From assembly GCA_000433875.1 (NCBI GenBank), contig HF993311.1, positions 1 through 35,919 of the forward strand: a DNA stretch of 35,919 bases, in the 5' to 3' direction. This document shows, in pieces, positions 32,594-35,919 of this stretch. This DNA comes from Firmicutes bacterium CAG:884. Its GTDB lineage: Bacteria; Bacillota_I; Bacilli_A; RF39; UBA660. The position numbers were made by a program, and so were the translations under genes. The number at the start of each line of letters is the position of its first letter. Position 1 is the first letter of the stretch. Below the pieces are notes generated by a model, which was given only the letters and a program-made list of their open reading frames with translations, did not search any database and had not been told where the DNA came from.

Positions 32594-33171
32594 ACTTGTA
32601 TAAATGATAAATTAACATCCATTTTAGCAGGAATATTATCCATTGTTGCTTTGGTATCTTCACTATTATCCATCGAAGCACTATCACTATCATCCCAAAC
32701 AACATATACTCTTATCTTAATTGGACTAGTATTTTCTGTATGTAAAACAGTATTCTCAATCGTTTGATTAGATTTATCTAAAACAATATCCGCTCCATCA
32801 TTAATATTATATTTAAAAGCAACTAAATCCTTAACAGAACTATCACTACTAACAGCTAAATTAATAGCATATTTAAACGAAACATCCGCACTAGTTGCAT
32901 CAATCACCAAATCAAAATACCCCTCACTAGTCGGTGCAATTATACCACCAGCAATATGTTCGTTACCCGGAAAAACTGGAACAATACTCGCACCTGTTGT
33001 ACTATTATTTCTAATATCATTGTTATTAACTAAAATACGCCATCTAGCAACTGTAATTTCTGTATTTTCTCTAGTAGAACTAACATACTTAGCATATGAT
33101 TCTTGAATAAAGAAAAAACACAAAATAAGTGATATAAAAGCAAGTGTATATATAAAATATTTTCTATTCAT
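32587..33171 (-). CDS. TasA/camelysin-like exported protein, inverted gene
   Basis: The 194-residue precursor has a signal helix (5-22) with boundary ESYAKY (cleavage after Ala27), then NTEITVARWRILVNN, the TasA-type first strand. It shares with the 31998 product a late VxW..DS..D..DT segment and a closing strand ending with VQ/QVK, so the two are probably divergent homologues. AGGTGAAGG precedes the ATG. It is the only minus-strand gene of the locus and has its own promoter. Confidence 0.72.
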   Translation of the reverse strand: MNRKYFIYTLAFISLILCFFFIQESYAKYVSSTRENTEITVARWRILVNNNDIRNNSTTGASIVPVFPGNEHIAGGIIAPTSEGYFDLVIDATSADVSFKYAINLAVSSDSSVKDLVAFKYNINDGADIVLDKSNQTIENTVLHTENTSPIKIRVYVVWDDSDSASMDNSEDTKATMDNIPAKMDVNLSFIQVK

Positions 33172-33193
33172 AACCCTTCACCTATCTTATAAA

Positions 33194-33223
33194 ATTATAA
33201 CATAGTGTACACAATAATGTAAA
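33194..33223 (-). promoter_or_regulatory. Promoter of the inverted TasA-like gene
   Basis: Minus-strand TTTACA (33223-33218), 18 bp, TATAAT (33199-33194, preceded by TATGT). Hexamers, spacing and the TATGT before the -10 are those of the operon promoter at 26378. The palindrome GTGTAC lies in the spacer. Confidence 0.65.
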
Positions 33224-33249
33224 GTAGACTTTATTAAAAAAAAAGTATA

Positions 33250-33258
33250 TGGTAAAAT
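33250..33258 (+). promoter_or_regulatory. Extended -10 for the 33282-33982 gene pair
   Basis: TGGTAAAAT (TAAAAT 33253-33258) lies 23 bp before the ATG. No good -35 is seen. It diverges from the promoter at 33194-33223. Confidence 0.45.
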
Positions 33259-33281
33259 AAAGAAAAGGTAGGAATCTAAAT

Positions 33282-33989
33282 ATGGCCAAAGAAGTTGTTG
33301 TAAAAGCAGAAAAAATATATGGAAGAAAAAAGAAGTATAGTAAAGTTAAAATAATGCTAACAATATCATTATTTGTTTTAACTTTAGCCTTTATAATATT
33401 AAGTGTTATATATAAAGGAGGAAAATTTACAATAACTCTAGATAGCCGTTTAGCAAGAGCAAATCAAATCGTAATATATGAAAATAGTCAAATACCTGAA
33501 GAAACAATAAAATTAGAAACCAAAGATATGGAATTTATGGATAATATATCTATAAATTGGATTCCGCAAAACATTGATACTGAACAAGATGGATCTCATA
33601 ATGGTGAGAATTATATAGCATATACATTTTATATAAAAAATAAAGGAACTGAAACAATAAATTATTGGTATGCTATAAAAATAGATGATGTTATTAAAAA
33701 AGTAGATGAAGCAGCAAGAGTAATGGTCTTCTTAAACGGCGAAAAAAAGGTATATGCCAAAATCAATTCAATAACCCAGTTGCCCGAAAAAGATACAACT
33801 CCCTTCTTTAGTGCTTCTATACCAGTTTTAGAACAAAGAAAAAACTTTAAACCAAATGATGTAGATAAATTTACAATTGTAATTTGGCTTGAAGGAGATG
33901 ATCCTGATTGTATTGATAATATATTAGGTGGTGAAATAAAAATGCATATGGAAATAAGAGAAGAGTTTAAGGAGGAAAATAATGGCTAA
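33282..33989 (+). CDS. Membrane-anchored exported protein of the fibre locus
   Basis: The 235-residue protein has a cytosolic basic segment, one membrane helix (23-44) and an outside domain. That helix lacks a clear Ala-x-Ala or YAW-type cleavage site, so the protein probably stays anchored. The outer domain holds GENYIAYTFYIKNKGTETI and YAIKIDDVIKKVDEAARVMVF, and near its end IWLEGDDPDCIDN, a motif shared with the next gene (VEGQDVDCENN). AGGTAGG precedes the ATG. It overlaps the next gene by 8 bp. It may be a fibre base or anchor, comparable in role to TapA; this is inference. Confidence 0.55.
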   Translation: MAKEVVVKAEKIYGRKKKYSKVKIMLTISLFVLTLAFIILSVIYKGGKFTITLDSRLARANQIVIYENSQIPEETIKLETKDMEFMDNISINWIPQNIDTEQDGSHNGENYIAYTFYIKNKGTETINYWYAIKIDDVIKKVDEAARVMVFLNGEKKVYAKINSITQLPEKDTTPFFSASIPVLEQRKNFKPNDVDKFTIVIWLEGDDPDCIDNILGGEIKMHMEIREEFKEENNG

Positions 33990-34989
33990 AAGAAAAAATA
34001 AAAAAAAGCAAAAAAAACAAAGAGTATTTTATTTATTACTATTACTTTTAATAACATCATTATCTTTAACAACATCAACCTATGCTTGGTTTACAACTAA
34101 TAGAATGGTTCAAATTGATTTGCTAGATGTAAGTGTTCGTGCTCAAGGGGGAATTGAAGTATCGGTGGATGGAACAAGCTGGAAATCCAAAATATTATTG
34201 GATGATCTAAAAAATGCAAGTGAAAAATATGGAACAAATATAAATCAAATTCCATTTGTCTTAGAACCAGTTTCAACAATTGGTGAATTAGAAGATGGTA
34301 AAATGAAAATGTTTAAAGGAACAGCTATGAATAATAGTTCTGGAAAATATACACTAGAAGCAACAAGATCAAATGAGGAACAATCATTTGGTGATGAAAG
34401 TAATGGTATATTTATAACATTTGATTTATTCTTAAAAACAAATACTAATACAAATCTTTATTTAACTCCCGCATCAAATGCTAAATATCTAGGTGAAAAA
34501 TCAGTAGGTATTGAAAATGCTGTTCGTTTTGCCTTTATAGAAGAAGGAACAACAACTGTGAATGCCCCTTTAAATACAATTCAAAATCTAAAAACAAATG
34601 ATAATTCAAAGGTATATATATGGGAACCAAATTATGATACCCATACAGAACACGGAATCGCAAATGCTAGAGATATATATGGTTTAAATATTTCAAATCC
34701 ATCAAATCCCATAAGTTATGATGGTGTATTAAAAGAAATAAGCAAAAATATGAATATAACAACTGATAAAGCCTCAGCAAATAATTATCCAAATTATTTT
34801 AAAAAAGTAGATGTTAAATATTATACAAAAAATGGTTTTGATGCAAATACGGAAATATTTAATTTAAGAGCTGGAATAACAAAAATAAGAGTATATATGT
34901 GGGTAGAAGGACAAGATGTTGATTGTGAAAATAATGCATCAATTGGTAATATGTCTTTAAATCTGCAATTTAGTACAAATCCATCATAG
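33982..34989 (+). CDS. TasA-type exported surface protein
   Basis: The 335-residue precursor has a very basic start, hydrophobic residues 15-30 and the boundary STYAWFTTN, so cleavage after Ala35 is expected. The mature part begins with a beta strand (QIDLLDVSVRAQGGIEVSVDG) and is Asn/Thr/Ser-rich. The C-terminal block KIRVYMWVEGQDVDCENN parallels the previous gene product and is common in TasA-like proteins of gut Bacillota. AAGGAGG precedes the ATG, inside the upstream gene. Likely a larger fibre subunit or tip protein. Confidence 0.68.
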   Translation: MAKRKNKKKQKKQRVFYLLLLLLITSLSLTTSTYAWFTTNRMVQIDLLDVSVRAQGGIEVSVDGTSWKSKILLDDLKNASEKYGTNINQIPFVLEPVSTIGELEDGKMKMFKGTAMNNSSGKYTLEATRSNEEQSFGDESNGIFITFDLFLKTNTNTNLYLTPASNAKYLGEKSVGIENAVRFAFIEEGTTTVNAPLNTIQNLKTNDNSKVYIWEPNYDTHTEHGIANARDIYGLNISNPSNPISYDGVLKEISKNMNITTDKASANNYPNYFKKVDVKYYTKNGFDANTEIFNLRAGITKIRVYMWVEGQDVDCENNASIGNMSLNLQFSTNPS

Positions 34990-35001
34990 TATGGATTTTT
35001 A
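34977..35001 (+). terminator. Terminator after the TasA-type gene
   Basis: AAATCCAT (34977-34984) and ATGGATTT (34991-34998) with a 6-nt loop, followed by TTATTT. It overlaps the stop codon and abuts the next promoter. Confidence 0.75.
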
Positions 35002-35002
35002 T

Positions 35003-35030
35003 TTGACACAATATTAAAAAGTGTTATAAT
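35003..35030 (+). promoter_or_regulatory. Consensus promoter for the sigma-factor gene
   Basis: TTGACA (35003-35008) and TATAAT (35025-35030, preceded by TGT) are both perfect, with a 16-bp spacer. It is the closest to consensus in the window, so the sigma gene is probably transcribed by the housekeeping polymerase. Confidence 0.8.
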
Positions 35031-35055
35031 ATAAAGCAATTTAAGGGGGAATATT

Positions 35056-35739
35056 ATGGTTGATGAAATAATTAATTTAGATAATATTGAATATAGTGGA
35101 TCATTTTTAAATATGAAACTCCCAAGAGCGTTAACAGAAACTGAAGAAAAAGATCTTTTTATTGAGTATTATAATGGTAATACTAAGGCTCGTGAAATGC
35201 TTATAATCTACAATATTAAACTAGCAAAACATTTTACATTTGTTTATTATGAAAAAACAAAATACGATTTAAATGATCTACTATCAGTAAGTTTAATAGG
35301 TTTAGTAAAAGCAGTGGATTCTTTTAAAATATCAAAAGGATTTAAGTTTTCGACTTATGCAAGTGAGTGCATTATTAATGAAATATTGATGTATATTAGG
35401 AAAAATAAAAAATATGAAGTTGAGCAATCGTTTGAAAATGAATACTTTTATGATGAATATTATGATCCAACAAGGGAAAGAATTGATTCATGCGAATCTC
35501 CATATGATGAAATATTTAAAGAGGATTTATATTTAAAAGTAAGAGAAATTATAAATATACTACCTGAAAGAGAAAAGGAAATAATTAAGTTAACGTATGG
35601 CTTTGATAATAATATTCCTTTAAAACAAAAAGAAATTGCTCAATTATTTAATTTTGATCAGAGTTATATAAGCAAACTAACAAAAAAAACTTTGAAATTG
35701 ATAAAAAGGGAATTAACAGAAAGTGATAAATTAAAATAA
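35056..35739 (+). CDS. Sigma-70 family factor, SigK/SigE (sporulation-type) group
   Basis: The 227-residue factor has region 2 (LTETEEKDLF.. to DLLSVSLIGLVKAVDSFK.. STYASECIINEILMYIR), where NEILM(Y/H)(I/L)R is the mark of SigE/SigK, and region 4 (ILPEREKEIIKLTYGF..LKQKEIAQLFNFDQSYISKLTKK). Region 1.1 is absent and a short acidic linker replaces region 3. No pro-sequence helix like that of pro-SigE is seen. AAGGGGG precedes the ATG. No other sporulation gene is in the window, so a role in a different programme, possibly surface proteins, is open. Confidence 0.85.
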   Translation: MVDEIINLDNIEYSGSFLNMKLPRALTETEEKDLFIEYYNGNTKAREMLIIYNIKLAKHFTFVYYEKTKYDLNDLLSVSLIGLVKAVDSFKISKGFKFSTYASECIINEILMYIRKNKKYEVEQSFENEYFYDEYYDPTRERIDSCESPYDEIFKEDLYLKVREIINILPEREKEIIKLTYGFDNNIPLKQKEIAQLFNFDQSYISKLTKKTLKLIKRELTESDKLK

Positions 35740-35775
35740 ATAGTTTTTAATAATAAAAGAGTAATCATATATAAT

Positions 35776-35802
35776 AAACTAGAATTTATTTTCTAGTTTT
35801 TT
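35776..35802 (+). terminator. Sigma-factor gene terminator
   Basis: AAACTAGAA (35776-35784) and TTCTAGTTT (35791-35799) around a TTTATT loop, then TTT. Confidence 0.8.
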
Positions 35803-35803
35803 G

Positions 35804-35832
35804 TTGTAAAAGAGTACAAAGTGTGCTAAAAT
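35804..35832 (+). promoter_or_regulatory. Promoter for a gene running off the right edge
   Basis: TTGTAA (35804-35809), 17 bp, TAAAAT (35827-35832, preceded by TGC): the same elements as the mnmE promoter at 11634-11662. Confidence 0.6.
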
Positions 35833-35843
35833 TAAAGAGTAAG

Positions 35844-35895
35844 ATATCAACAAAAATGTTGATAAAGTAATAAATAATAGAAAGAATGTTGATAA
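35844..35895. promoter_or_regulatory. DnaA-box-like inverted and direct repeats
   Basis: ATATCAACA (35844-35852) and TGTTGATAA (35857-35865) form an inverted pair four bases apart, and TGTTGATAA recurs at 35887-35895. These are the origin box words. They lie between a promoter and a start codon, where DnaA could regulate transcription. Confidence 0.45.
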
Positions 35896-35896
35896 A

Positions 35897-35919
35897 ATGT
35901 TTGACCTAATACATACATA
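35897..35919 (+). CDS. Start of a gene cut off by the window end
   Basis: An ATG at 35897 opens MFDLIHT and remains open to the edge. Only a weak AGAAAG site lies upstream. The promoter at 35804-35832 supports a gene here, but seven residues are too few to name it. Confidence 0.35.

Noticed and set aside
1..35919. tRNA, rRNA, riboswitch or transposon
   Set aside because: I looked for CCA-ended cloverleafs, rRNA landmarks, transposase genes and long terminal repeats and saw none; a covariance search would be needed to be certain.

Overview
This window is the replication-origin region of a very AT-rich, low-GC bacterium of the Bacillota (Bacilli). The evidence is the gene order gyrA-gyrB-recF-dnaN-dnaA | rpmH-rnpA-yidC-jag-mnmE-mnmG-rsmG-noc, Gram-positive parS and Noc sites, ComK, WhiA and a SigK/SigE-type sigma factor. 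TGA is a normal stop codon (recF and mnmE end with it), so this is not a code-4 Mollicute. An uncultured gut-type Bacilli lineage near the Mollicutes is my guess and is not proven by the sequence. No tRNA, rRNA, CRISPR array or insertion sequence was seen.

Layout. (1) 1-9243, minus strand: three parS sites, gyrA, gyrB, recF, a comK homologue in the dnaN-recF gap, dnaN and dnaA. (2) Origin: an AT-only stretch plus DnaA boxes between dnaA and dnaN (about 7757-7885), and a second box cluster between dnaA and rpmH (9327-9560). The boxes read TTATCAACA rather than TTATCCACA. (3) 9575-17282, plus strand: rpmH (40 aa), rnpA, yidC, jag, mnmE, mnmG, rsmG, then noc behind a perfect Noc-binding palindrome and two tandem half-site pairs. 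(4) 17283-26361: two decayed small genes, an AGCS amino-acid carrier with an operator-like palindrome on its promoter, an RluA-type pseudouridine synthase, a CmpB-like membrane protein, a lipoprotein gene broken by an in-frame stop, a DUF1003 protein, uvrB, lgt, trxB and whiA. (5) 26378-35003: the most unusual part, a putative surface-fibre locus. One tight seven-gene operon encodes a signal-peptidase homologue lacking its catalytic residues, a membrane-anchored secreted protein, an unknown cytosolic protein, a membrane-tethered McrB-like AAA+ ATPase, a DUF2357 protein, an intact SipW-type signal peptidase and a TasA/camelysin-like protein. Next come an oppositely oriented TasA-like gene and a two-gene plus-strand unit for further exported proteins. 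(6) 35003-35919: a SigK/SigE-like sigma factor with a consensus promoter, then a promoter and DnaA-box repeats ahead of a gene cut off by the window end.

How it fits together. Left and right arms are transcribed away from the origin, co-directional with replication. DnaA, DnaN, gyrase and RecF initiate and sustain replication, Noc and parS organise the origin region, and YidC, Lgt, SipW and the TasA-like proteins are export functions. The best candidate for an undescribed system is region 5, where McrB-like/DUF2357 partners, normally associated with nucleases and defence, sit inside an apparently dedicated export and fibre operon with no visible nuclease.
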